NCBI GenBank assembly: GCA_033675545.1
Contig: JAWDGP010002436.1
Span: 802,501 to 866,500, forward strand
Reading direction: 5' to 3'
Source of the DNA: Elysia crispata
Lineage: Eukaryota > Mollusca > Gastropoda > Plakobranchidae
Length of the DNA stretch: 64,000 nt
In this document: piece by piece, positions 14,111 through 26,700 of the stretch
Layout of the letters: every line of letters begins with the position of its first letter
Numbering within the stretch: the first letter of the stretch is position 1
Notes under the pieces: generated by a model
Told to the model about the DNA's origin: nothing
The model's database searches: none
What the model saw: only the letters and a program-made list of their open reading frames with translations
Program-made: the position numbers and the translations under genes

Positions 14111-15071
14111 AAGGTCATCGTGTCTCGCGAGATCTTTTTTCGAAAGTAATATCCGACAAGGCGAACTGACATTCAAAACAACTTTTCTCTTTTTTAAATA
14201 ACTTTGAAATCTTAAAATTGGGAAATATCCACAGAATTTATAATTTAAAAAATGTGGTTGTTCATATTTTGTTTTTTCCGCATAACTTTCGTCACGGTTT
14301 TTGACAGGAAAATGCACTCAACCCCCGACCACTTATTTTTTGGGGCTTTAAGATCATTTTTCAATCCAACTGAATTTCTCGCTATGGTTTAAAAAAAAAA
14401 GAGCTAGTTTCTTAGACATGTATTAGATTTTGGTAGATTCAAACACCTAGGTGTATTTGACGGGAAAATCGTATGTTAGGTTATGAATTTTTAAAACACC
14501 CGTAAGACATAATCAACGATTTTTTCCAGTAAAAAAGCATTGGAACCCATGGCTACACTTCTTCCAATGTCTCAGGAGAGAAAAGTAACCTTTGAAGCCT
14601 TCTTAAAATGATTTTGGAGTGCAGTTTCCTGTAAGGTTTATTTCATGATAGATTTTCACGGTCGATTTTAGTATCGATTTCATAGTTTGGAAATCTGTAA
14701 AATAAAAACCAATTAATCAATCAAAATAAAATTTTGCATGGCTGTTGATTATTTACATTTTAATAAATGTGCCAAATTATAGATAGAACCGTAGTTTAGA
14801 CATAACGGTATGGCTCAAGTACTGCAGTGACATATACAGATATGCCTTATTTGGCAATGGGTCATATACAGGGGTGAAGAATTTTTGCACAGAAAGGGCT
14901 CTCTAAGATAAAATGATCTTATTAAGATCAGGTGTGAAGTTGAAGATGATGCAAAGAGAAAACCCATGGCACTAGATGAATTTTATTTTGCAGTTTTTGT
15001 CATAATTATATAGGACAATGTTTTTTCCCAAATATGATCATAAGCATTAAAACAGGCAATGGACATAAGTA
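14111..15071. other. Intergenic; no gene seen
   Basis: AT-rich sequence between the small gene and the 3' end of TATDN1. The only structure noted is an 18-base match at 14848-14865 that is the exact reverse complement of 9708-9725. Confidence 0.5.
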
Positions 15072-17647
15072 TTATGTAGTATCTCTAAAAAAAAGATCCA
15101 TTGTATTTTTATACATGACATCAGCCAACACTTGTGGGTCCTCATCTCTTGCTCCACTCATCACCTCTAGAACTTGCCTGCAGGATAAATGTAAATTTTA
15201 TGGTCTCTTTAATTGAATATGCTTTCCAATTACAAAACGGTAAATTGTTATCCAGTTTTTTAAAAATTAAATAAATGGGGACATTTTCCTGTGACAGTAT
15301 GGTAACAGTGAACCTTCCATACAACCTCTAACTCAATATAACCTTGAGTTCAACTAATTAGAAACCATCATTGATTTTTTTAGTTTAAGTCAGGATTAAA
15401 TTAAGCAAAGACAGGAGGAAGAAAAATGTCACATCATTCTATTACAAGCGTGAAATCATGTAAAAAGGCATCTTCTGGTACACATGTGAAATCTGCATTT
15501 TTTTTTTTAATTCTTGGACTTAAAAATCCAATTCCTTGCTTAATTTTGGTGGTTTCACACCCTCTCTGTTGGGAGAGAGAGAAGAAAGAGAAATAAGGCA
15601 AGCAGAAAAATATGAGAGGGAAGTTCAGCGAGGGTCTAGGGACACTCACACTATCGTGCAGGGTTCATTTCTTGACTTGACGCAGTAATTGGGATCAAAT
15701 CTCTCTTTCTTTTTGCTCTCAAATTGTGTTTTGACATACTTGTGGCCAGCATGAGTTGGTCGTATGTCACAATATGGACAATCTGGAAGGAGTATAAGAT
15801 GCGAAACAACTTAGACCAGTCTAACAGAAACAAGCTTTGATACTGGACTTATTTTTGAGAACTAATTTTGAAAGATCAAAAATCAAACCACTCAATACAA
15901 TAGATACTGCACAGGGCCAACATGTTTGGATAAGAGACAACTGATTAAAGTGAGATACATTTTACAGACATTTAAAAGTAAAACAAATACTGCAACTAAT
16001 GCATGGATATCACTAGGTAACAAACATTGAAAGAGTGTATACATGGATTGCAAATGCTGCCTCATCCTGTCACATATGCTGATGCTTTAAATTAGCCTAC
16101 ACACAAGTACTGAAGTAGCGTCAATTCTTAGTTAAATGCTAGGTCTATGCTCAAGTAAGATAAAGGTTTGTGGAAGCAACTCAAAAAAGTATATTATTGT
16201 GTTGTATGTTAGAATTTTTACAAAATTTTAGTCACATCTTGATTTTTTTTAGTATATACAGTCGAGTCCGCTTATTTCGGAGTCATTCGGATAAAAAAGG
16301 GACTTCAAATTATCAGAATACATAGAGCAAGAGAGTTAAAAAAAATGTGGATGACAGATCAGAAATATCGTACAAGTGTGCAGGGGGGGGTGGAGGTGGA
16401 CCTAACCCCTTTCTCTCTTGTAGCCTTACTGCAGACTCTAGCCTGTAACGTAGGTGGGCAAACACACATACACACATCAGAATCACTTGCCTCGCGGAGC
16501 ATAGTACTACATGTTCTTTGTTTTACATATACAAGCCTGGAAAAGTGCTTTCACTGTGTCAGAATAAAAAATCACGCCAAAATCTGTTCGAATTAACCGG
16601 ATCCTTACTTCAAAATTTGAACTAACCGATATTTTTTTTAATAAAGCTTTAATACAGAAATATTCGGTAAAATTAAACGACTTCGAAATATCCAAGAATT
16701 CGAACTATCCGGATTCGAATTATTTGGACTCAACTGTACATAAATTGAAATGGCATTTATTAAACACTTTGGAATTCACAGATTTGGAAAAATCTTGATC
16801 ACTTACTGAAATACAGGCAATTACATTCAACACCTTATTAAATAGTTGTACAATATGTACCATCAAAGAAAATAAATGGTAGTCTTGCAATTTTTAAATA
16901 TGACATCAATTCATCGTGGAAAGCACTGAAGACATTTCACTGGTCTTTTATTAGACATTGATAATATGATCATAAATCCCAGGGTAAGAACACTCTCTAT
17001 GACTAAATAATGTTCAATGTTCTAAAATTTCAGTAAGAATTTCATAGGAAACTTTGGAAATTGAGTTTAAACATATACTTATTATTTTTTTAAAAAGTAA
17101 ATCAGTGAAAAAATCAATAATCCAGATAATGCACAATGCTCAAAATACCTTTGGTTCTCTTGTTGAGCCGGAACTTAGACAGTACATTCATTGGGCTCTG
17201 GCTCTTTATGCAGGTATCCTTGTACCTTTGATCATCAACCAAAATACCTAGTTTTTGCTATGTAATGAATCACAAGACCTCAAATCTTAAACTTATGTTG
17301 ATGAATGTATATTTTGCCTTTGAGAATCTAATATTACACCTTGCACTACAGTCTAAGCTCCAATCTAAATTTCATGGAATTTTAGGTGTAGATTTAGATC
17401 AGTATTCTCAATAGTAAAGAAATTGAGGATGCCCAAAAAAGCATGGCTTTTATGATTTCTTTAAGATAATTTCATTATGTGAAAGGATATTTTTTTTTTA
17501 TTATTTCATGTCAATAAAAAGTAGGTCGTTTTTTTCTAAATATGAAAAAGAAATCTTTTTTTTTCTGTGTCGACAAAAGAATGTGTGAAAGTAAAAATAA
17601 TAACCTACTGCTGATATATATATATATATATATATAATAACCTACTG

Positions 17648-17700
<53 letters not shown>

Positions 17701-20700
17701 CCTTATATGCCATTTATTGAAAAATTAAAATGTCTTCCAGGCTAGAGCTGCAAGGTTATAATTGATTTATGAAAGAGTTAATAGGCAAACTTATTTTCTT
17801 TCAGTGTTATCCTAAAGCCTGCTAGCTAAAATAGCAACATGTGTTGTGACAAGATTTAGGCCTGAGTTGGACAATGGTTTACATGTTTTGTATATAAAAC
17901 AGGAATAATGTATTTTCAATAGCCATTTCCAGCACTGTGAAGTTTTTAACCTTTAGTTTTTTTAGTCTGCTTATTAGGAACCCACCTGTTTCAATCATTA
18001 GCTTCTCACTGGGTATGGAGCACATGACATCAATATTTTCTTGTGTTTTTAAGGAGCTGGAAAAGATATTACAAGTCCAAAATGTTTGAAAGAATATTAC
18101 CCACCCCATTTTTATACTATATTTTTGTGTGAGATTGTATGTAGCCAGAGTTACAGATAAAAGAGGAGGAAATACAAGGGCATTAGATAAAATTGCATAA
18201 CTTAGATCAGTTTCAATACATGGAGAGTAGGTTTTTCATTGGCAAGCACTACTTAATAGATTAAAAGAAAATGAATACAAACATGCAATCATAGATAGTA
18301 AATGTACTTAAAGCAAGAAGAATAAGTATGTGTACCAGGTATTGAACCAAGAGATTGGCTGTTCATTTTCTGGCTAGGCTAGATCATTTAAAGTGTAGTT
18401 TTTAGTATTTAAAAATCTCTTTACACATCTCCACATTTAAGATGGATAGTGAATACCTGACAATAGATAGGATTTATCAGTATGTCAGGGTAACACCATT
18501 TTGGTTGATGTCTAGGCACATTTGTAAAGTATTTTGAGCACAAGGTGGATAAAGTGCAGAATGAAAACATTTGGTTTTGCTTTTTTCCCCCAAGAATGGC
18601 AACTCCAGAAATCTCTACAAATGCCTCCTGCTAAAATCCAAGCCGTCCTACCATCCATTGATTCCAATGTAGAAGCCTAACTCAAGTATGTCTGCAGCTT
18701 CTTCTTTTGTGCCAGTAAAGGAATGGACCTAAAAAAAGAATTCAGAAACACATACAAGACTTACGAAAATCTATTGTATCAATCTAGGAACATAATTCAA
18801 TTACATTTGAAAATAAAAAAAATTTGCTAGATTAAAATTCATGGATACAGTCTTTATTGTACCACCATTTAAGCTTTCTTTTTAAATTTAAGTTAACTTC
18901 AAAAAAAAAAAATTAAAAAAATAGAAAATTTTAAAGGAAAAACAAATGTGGGTTCCTCTTCATTCATTAATGATTGTATGGGAAAAATCTGGCTGAGGTC
19001 TTCAAAGTGAAATTTTGGAACTCCAAAGACTCAGGAGTAGTAAATTATTGCAGAATCTGGTAATAACCTCAAAGCAAAGGAATGTTTGATTTGAAATGAT
19101 GAAGGTCTGATAATTCTCCGACTTACCTTATTGTGGCTGAAAATCTGTGCCAGACTATGATTTATGTAAGTATGTATTATGAAATTAATTACCGTTGAAC
19201 TAATCAGGATAAAAACGTTATTCAAATGTAAAAAAGAGGAAAATAAGCATTTCAAGTTTCCATACAACACAAGATATTTGTGCAACTTCAGAATGTTGGA
19301 AAAAAATTGCCAACAATAAACTTTTGCAAAAGTCCTTGAGGGTAAAGAACTAGATTGGTATGTTCATTGTTTCCATAGTTAACCTTGATTATGATCAACT
19401 TCAATGTTTTGCTGTTGTTAAGATTTACAGGACTCAGTTTGAGCCTTCTCATTGGGACCAGAGCTAAATCTAGTCTAGATATTCCAGTATTGGTACAGCC
19501 GTTGTTTTCCATTATACTAGACATTTTTATCATCAATTTCATTTTCAATATCATCTACAAATTTAGACCTCTGTATTGTCCATATCCTATATTCCCCAAT
19601 GTAATGAATGAATAAAATATAAACTTTCAGGGTTTGTCAGATACTTGGAATGTTTGACTTACAACACATAGTATCAATCAAAGAGAGGAGAATGTAAGAG
19701 CTTTACAGAAAAAACTGATGTTATATCAGTTACAACAGAAACAAACTGATTTATGTAAAAGAAAAGAGTTTTACCACACCACCATGTATGTTGTCCCTAT
19801 GTCGCCTGACAATATCACAAAAGTTTTGGTGAGCAGCTCGGCAGTGGAAAAACACAGGAAGTTTAGTCTCACTCACAAAATCCAACTGCTTCTCAAAATA
19901 CCTGAGCGAATAAATCGAACAATAATGAAAACATTTTCTTGCATGCAAAGGCAAATGACCAACTTTCATTTTTTTTAAACCCTTGAAAATGTGAAGCAAA
20001 AAAAAAAAGGTAACTTTTCATGATAAAATAGCTTGTATCAATCATTGTTGTTCACTGTTTTAAGGGTAGGAATTGAAATGACCAGCTTGAAGAAATTTGT
20101 AACACTGTTTGAATCTGACTCAAGTTTTGTATCAGACTTAAAAGTTTATTTCCTGGTGCACCAGAAAACTATTTTTTTTCAGATCTACTGTTCATGCCAC
20201 GATAATTATATAAAAAAAAAAATTAAGGAAACCAATTTATAAACACTGTGAAGTTACATTTATTTTGGTTATTAATATGATCACAAATTTTAAAGAGGAA
20301 AGAAATTGAGATGAAAAAAACCTATGTGCTCTTAGAGAAAAATAATTACAAAAAAAGAGAGGATGGGAGGAAAGAGAGCCAGACAGACAGAGACTAATAT
20401 TAATGAACAGAACAAGAAGAAATAATTTTTTCTGATGAAAGTCTTACTTGTTATCTATAAACATCAAATTAGCTACAATATAATAAAACTTTGTTCTCAA
20501 TATATCAATCATATGAAAAGCCACCTACAGAACAGTAAACTCTACATAACAAGTAATAATAGTCTCAGGTCTGTACAGTTTTAACATCCTTAGTTTCCTT
20601 CATCCGTCCATTGAAAAGGAATGGCAGTTTAGTTGTAGGGAGACATTGCTTAAGATTGATAATCTGTAAGTCAAGTCAGAGTGACGATTGTCTATGTGCT

Positions 20701-23700
20701 TTAACTAAAGACATATATATGCCTTGCACATAATGAAGAAAAATTTTCTATACCAATACTTTGTTTTTGCAAGAGCTATAAATTGCAAATATTTTGGCCA
20801 TGATTAAAAAAATCAGTCATATCCATGCACAAAGATTTAAGACAGTTACATACTTGAGCTGGGCTTCTTTTGGGCTAAAGTGAAGTCTGTCAAAATCTGC
20901 CAAAGGAAGCAAAAACTTTTAGGTTCACCATTTGGGAAAATAGAGCATCATATGTCGAGGTAAAAACATATGAAATAATATGTATGATCTCTCCTACAAT
21001 TTATTGTACTATTTGTCCCAATTATTAGTTTCACACCTTTTGTAATTAAAAAGTTTAATTGGTATGGCGATGGAACAAAAATCTCGTCATATATATTAGA
21101 CCTCAAAGTCACACAGTACTATTATTGAAAAATGCATCATGTTGCATTTATATCAGCTACACTTCATCAGTTGTAAGAAATGTCTGGTTTGAGAGACACA
21201 AAATTAAAGTTTTATAGTTGAATAAGTCAGTTTTTTTTTTCATCTTGACAGACAATTCGTTTTTAATAACCTAAAGTTTATGACAATTGGTTTTTTATCG
21301 CAGAAATAAACTATTGGCTATAATTAGCAATTGCCCAGTCTTTAAGGGCATCCCAAAATTCAATAACTTACTATCGTGCCTCTAAATCTCAAAGGGCAAG
21401 ACAGCTTTATAGATCATTCTGGGAACAACGTGCAACAGAGTCCACTTAAAAGTTACTTTCATTGTCTGTTTTCTTTTTTCAGTAATTTCAGTCAATGGTG
21501 TCACTTCAAAGGTCAATTATCAAATTTGCAATTGCTTTAAAAATCTGTGAAATTGAATTCTATTTGAATTTTTTTTTTACATAAAACATTTTACATTCTT
21601 TTTGTAAAGCTATTCAAAGTCATGGTATTCTGAGCTCACGCTTCTTACAAAGTTGCACCATCTACGGCAAAGCTGAAAGGACAAGACTTGATTCCACAGC
21701 AAGAAATACATGCAGATCTCAAAGCTTATGCTATACTTCTCAGTAAAAATATGTTGATGGTGAGAACAAAATCTATTTACAAGCATTTTTTTAAATATGA
21801 TTCACCTAGTCCCATCTCTCCAGCCGCCACCACTTTGTCTTTGTTTGTGGTTGCCAGCTCTAACAATTTATGCAGGTATTTGTCTGGGTCTTCACCGTCT
21901 ACCTCAAACTCGAGAGTTCTAGTTGGGTGGCATCCCACCGTACAGAACAGGCTTTCTTTTTAAAAAAAAAAAGATGAAAAAGATCAGGGACATGAAAAAA
22001 AAAACAACGAAATTGTTGATTGCTATACAGATATGTATGTTTGCCTGATCATTTGATAAAGTCCATTGGCAACACAATAATCTCGGGATTTTTTTGCATA
22101 TCCAGCAATTTCTCTTACGGTAGAGCGCGAAACTGAAAAGTGGAGGTCCCAAACTCATTCCCTGACAGCATTAGGATTAAACCCATGATGAATATCCCCC
22201 CAGATAACAGGACAGAGTTATAATCTGCACTGGCCACTTTCTTTTCTCTCCTGGTTAAATATTAAGAATCTTCATAAGACATAAAGCAGTTTCCATATGA
22301 TGCAAACTCTAATTGTGTATTTTTTTGTTTTAAACCCTGTGAGACAAATTCTCTGTGTAAATGTCAAAATTGAAACAAATACTTTTAACAATAAAAGTAA
22401 GAAAATATCACTTTTGCATAATAAACTACATGCCAGAGGCCCAAAGCAGCAATAAATGTGTGATCACATTTAAATAAAACTAGTTTGGTTTAGTAGACTT
22501 TTCCAAGTTTGAGTTTTAAAGAATGTAAGAGAAAGAAATAATAGTTACACCCATTCCTATCACTTTCAAAGATATTTGGAACAATTTATTCTTGAGAGCT
22601 TCTCAGCAGTGAAAATTGCATCATGACATACTGACTTTCAATCCTTGTATGAAATTTGAATGTGTGGAAAGTTTTTGCAAGAGGATGGATTCCTCTTTTT
22701 ATTACTATTTCTACAGATCTGAAGAAAACAAAACATAAAAAAAAAAAATTATTCCTCAAAGAAAAACAATATTTCTAAGTTACTAAGGAACCTTCACCAT
22801 TTAGAAGCTAAAAATCTGCATTGTTTTTATGATAAAAACTTTTTAAAAAAAGGTGCTTGGCTCATTTGGACTGAAAATATTACATGTTAGACTTGCACTT
22901 TTTTTTTATTTATGAAGATTACATGGCTGCATTTTTCAAGGACAGAAAAGATAATAATGCCATATCTGCATTTGAATCATATAATTATTTTATCACATAA
23001 ACACAATATTCCTGAAAAAAAAATGCAAGTCAACCCTGAAAAATTACCATCAGTCTGTGCCACCTCCAGGGCATTTTGAGAATCTTTTAATGAACCTCCA
23101 GTGACAATAATCTGGAAAAAAAAAATGTAAGACAACCTATTAATGATTATTTGACATTTCAAAAGTCAACATTCTACCAATTTTAACACAAGATGACTAG
23201 TATAAACATACCATATTTTTCAATCCATGGACTTAAACCATCTTCCCTTTGTAAACAAAAACTTTGTCCAACCTTTCTCTAGATTTTGGCATGATTGGCT
23301 GAGTGGTTCAACCAGATTGCCCCCAATGATAAAGCTCAAACATCACTATCAGAATACAATTTTCACACAAACCAGCCAATGCTGCACAAAATTTTTTATG
23401 TTTTTTTGTTGGTTTTTTTTTTTTTTTGCCTTTTCTGACATATAAGGAATGGTCATAGGATATTTCAATATAGGCAAAGCATGCTCTCAAAGATTTGAGA
23501 TAAAATGGGGACACATTTAGTAAAAACCACTTTAAGTAACTTTATTTAAAGCAGGTAAGAACTTTCATTAACTGCCCTCTCATTACTAATGCCATAGCAT
23601 CTGTAAAAGAATTGGTGCAACCATTGTAATGAAAAATAAATTCAAAGTGTTTAGAGATATTTTGAAACAATAATGAAATATCAATAGTCTAGATTTTTAA

Positions 23701-26700
23701 TGTTCCCAAGTATCACGTAGAAATTGCTGCTGAAATATCCCAAGAGGAATTAGTAAGAATGAGTTATTTTTTCCTGTATTATTTTTGTGAAATCTCATGT
23801 TAACACGAATTTTCCTTTTTCTTCTGTATCTTACCTTTTCAACACCAAATTTCTTGGCCCTTTCAAGCACATGATCTAGGTCACCTGAGGAAAAGGAGCT
23901 GTATATGGTAAAAACTCTAGCAAAGTATTGATAAAACAAAAACTAACTAATACAAAACTTACTTTTGATTGTGTTCTACAAATGGAAGAGTGTCCTTTTC
24001 AAAAATCGGATACTTCCATTTACCTTAATCTTGGAAGCAATTACTTGGACCCAATGTACTTTACCCAATTAGATAAAATGATTCTTATGACACATAAGGA
24101 CATCCTGAAACATCCTACTAAACAAACAAAATTATGATTAACGGATCCAGATATATGTATTTCTTAATGTTATCTGATTTTAAATTTTTTCAAAAACTAA
24201 TAATGAGTATTAGAATGCTCTTTAACTAAAAAAAAAATAACCTTCTAACGAAAATAAACATATATTTGTTTGACCTCCAGTTAAAATTAGACAGAAGAAA
24301 ACTTTGAAACAATGCAACAATTACTAAAATCTCTAAGATGATCAAGTAGTGAGATACATCTTGTCTATTCATTACATATTTTAAATACTACTTTCGCTCA
24401 GGGGAAAAAACTGTATCTATTCCCAGAAATGCATCATTTTGTTTATTGTAGTTTCTCTTCAAATCATGATACAGTAGAGCCTGCTAGCACCAACCTTGAT
24501 GAGCCTGCTTGCCATGATAGCATCCCTGGTATACACCATCTGATTTGATTATAAGAAAAATATATAATTATCTCATAAGTATTATTAATCAATCGTACAA
24601 AGAGTGCCAGATCATTGAGGTTACAAGTATGAAAAAGTACACAATGAAATCAAATTAAAATAATGATGAGAAATACTGAAGTTTCATTTCATCCATTTAA
24701 GAAGATCATTCATGAATAAAATGTATGAGAGTAATTTCACATACAGAAAGCTATCAACAGTATGCAAGCTCCACCTCTCTCAAAAAAATATCACTGACAA
24801 TAAACACTTTGACTGCATTGGCAATGAGATTTTGGGATGGACATCTTTAGCAAGGTATTGTTGGTTGGGAAAGAGAGCGAAGCTAGCAATTTGATGGTGG
24901 TGGCGGTGACGGTGACAGTGAAGTTTCACTAGCCAAGTGTAAGAATATGAGTCGTTGTAGAGAGAGAGGTGGATCTTGAAGCAAATGATGTTGGAAGAGG
25001 TGAGAAATGAACATCACAAGCCAGATGATGTTGGGGGTAAGTGAAAAGCATCTCTAGACAAGTGGTGTTAGTGGTGGTAGTGAGAGAAAAGCTCATCATC
25101 AGGTGATGATGATAAGAGAACAGCAACATTGGCAAATGATGTTAGTGGAGGTGGTGAGAGAGCAACATCACTAGCCAAGTAATGTCAGTGGTTTAGGAGA
25201 GAGAAATCTTAGTAGCCAAATGGTGATGGTGAGAGACCAGCATCACTAGCCAAGAAAAGTCAGTGGTTTAGGAGAAAGAAACCTTAGTAGCCAAGTGGTG
25301 ATGGTGAGAGAGCAGCATCACTAGCCAAGAAAAGTCAGTGGTTTAGGAGAGAGAAACCTTAGTAGCCAAGTGGTGATGGTGGTGATGGTGAGAGAGCAGC
25401 AACACCAGCCAAGTAATGTCAGTGGTTTAGGAGAGAGAAACCTTAGTAGCCAAGTGGTGATGGCGAGAGAGCAGCACCACTAGCCAAGTAATGTCAGTGG
25501 TTTAGGAGAGAGAAACCTTAGTAGCCAAGTGGTGATGGCGAGAGAGCAGCACCACTAGCCAAGTAATGTCAGTGGTTTAGGAGAGAGAAACCTTAGTAGC
25601 CAAGTGGTGATGGTGAGAGAGCAGCACCACTAGCCAAGTAATGTCAGTGGTTTAGGAGAGAGAAACCTTAGTAGCCAAGTCGTGATGGTGCCGGTGGTGA
25701 TGGTGAGAGAGCAGCACCACTAGCTAAGTAATGTCAGTGGTTTAGGAGAGAGAAAACTTAGTAGCCAAGTGGTGATGGTGGTGATGGTGAGAGAGCAGCA
25801 CCACTAGCCAAGTAATGTCAGTGGTTTAGGAGAGAGAAAACTTAGTAGCCAAGTGGTGATGGTGGTGATGATGAGAGAGCAGCACCACTAACTAAGTAAT
25901 GTCAGTGGTTTAGGAGAGAGAAAACTTAGTAGCCAAGTGGTGATGGTGGTGATGGTGAGATAGCAGCACCACTAGCCAAGTAATGTCAGTGGTTTAGGAG
26001 AGAGAAACCTTAGTAGCCAAGTGGTGATGGTGGTGATGGTGAGAGAGCAGCACCACTAGCCAAGTAATGTCAGTGGTTTAGGAAAGAGAAACCTTAGTAG
26101 CCAAGTGGTGATGGTGGTGATGGTGAGAGAGCAGCACCTCTAGCCAAGTAATGTCAGTGGTGGTAATGAGAGACATTAATTAGCATAGTATTAGAAACAC
26201 ATTTCTATTTTTTCCCCTCTAACTTGTAGATTTACAAAGTCAAAGTTACCATGCAAAACAAATAAAAAGACATCATACACACATATATCTATTCTGCAGT
26301 TAATTCTTACCTGACAAATTAGCTCCAATATCTGAAAAAGAAAAAGGTAAATTACCTTGAGCAAAGCTTCACTATTTTCATTGATATTTATCAGTTTCAA
26401 ATCATGATTCTAAAATGAGATATTTTGGTTGCAGAAAGAGGAAGATAAATTACAAATGCACTTTTGTAAAAAAAAAAATTCTTTTCAAACTTACCAACTC
26501 CATTTAAAGACATTTCCATGAAAAAGAACAAAGATCTAAATTTGCTGAGAAATGGGTGTAACTTTTATAAGCTGATGACAATTTGTTTCTCATGCTCAAT
26601 TAAATTTAGTCAAATTTGGTGTATTTCTGGAATCATTTATTTTCTAAAAGATTGTTTCAATTTCAAGTGTGCTGCATTTTTTTCTTTGTTTTTTAACCTT

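Noticed and set aside
17150-17225. Locally less AT-rich segment in a TATDN1 intron, considered as an extra exon
   Set aside because: The flanking exons already join in phase and the conserved protein has no room for it. The acceptor is poor and one minus frame stops.
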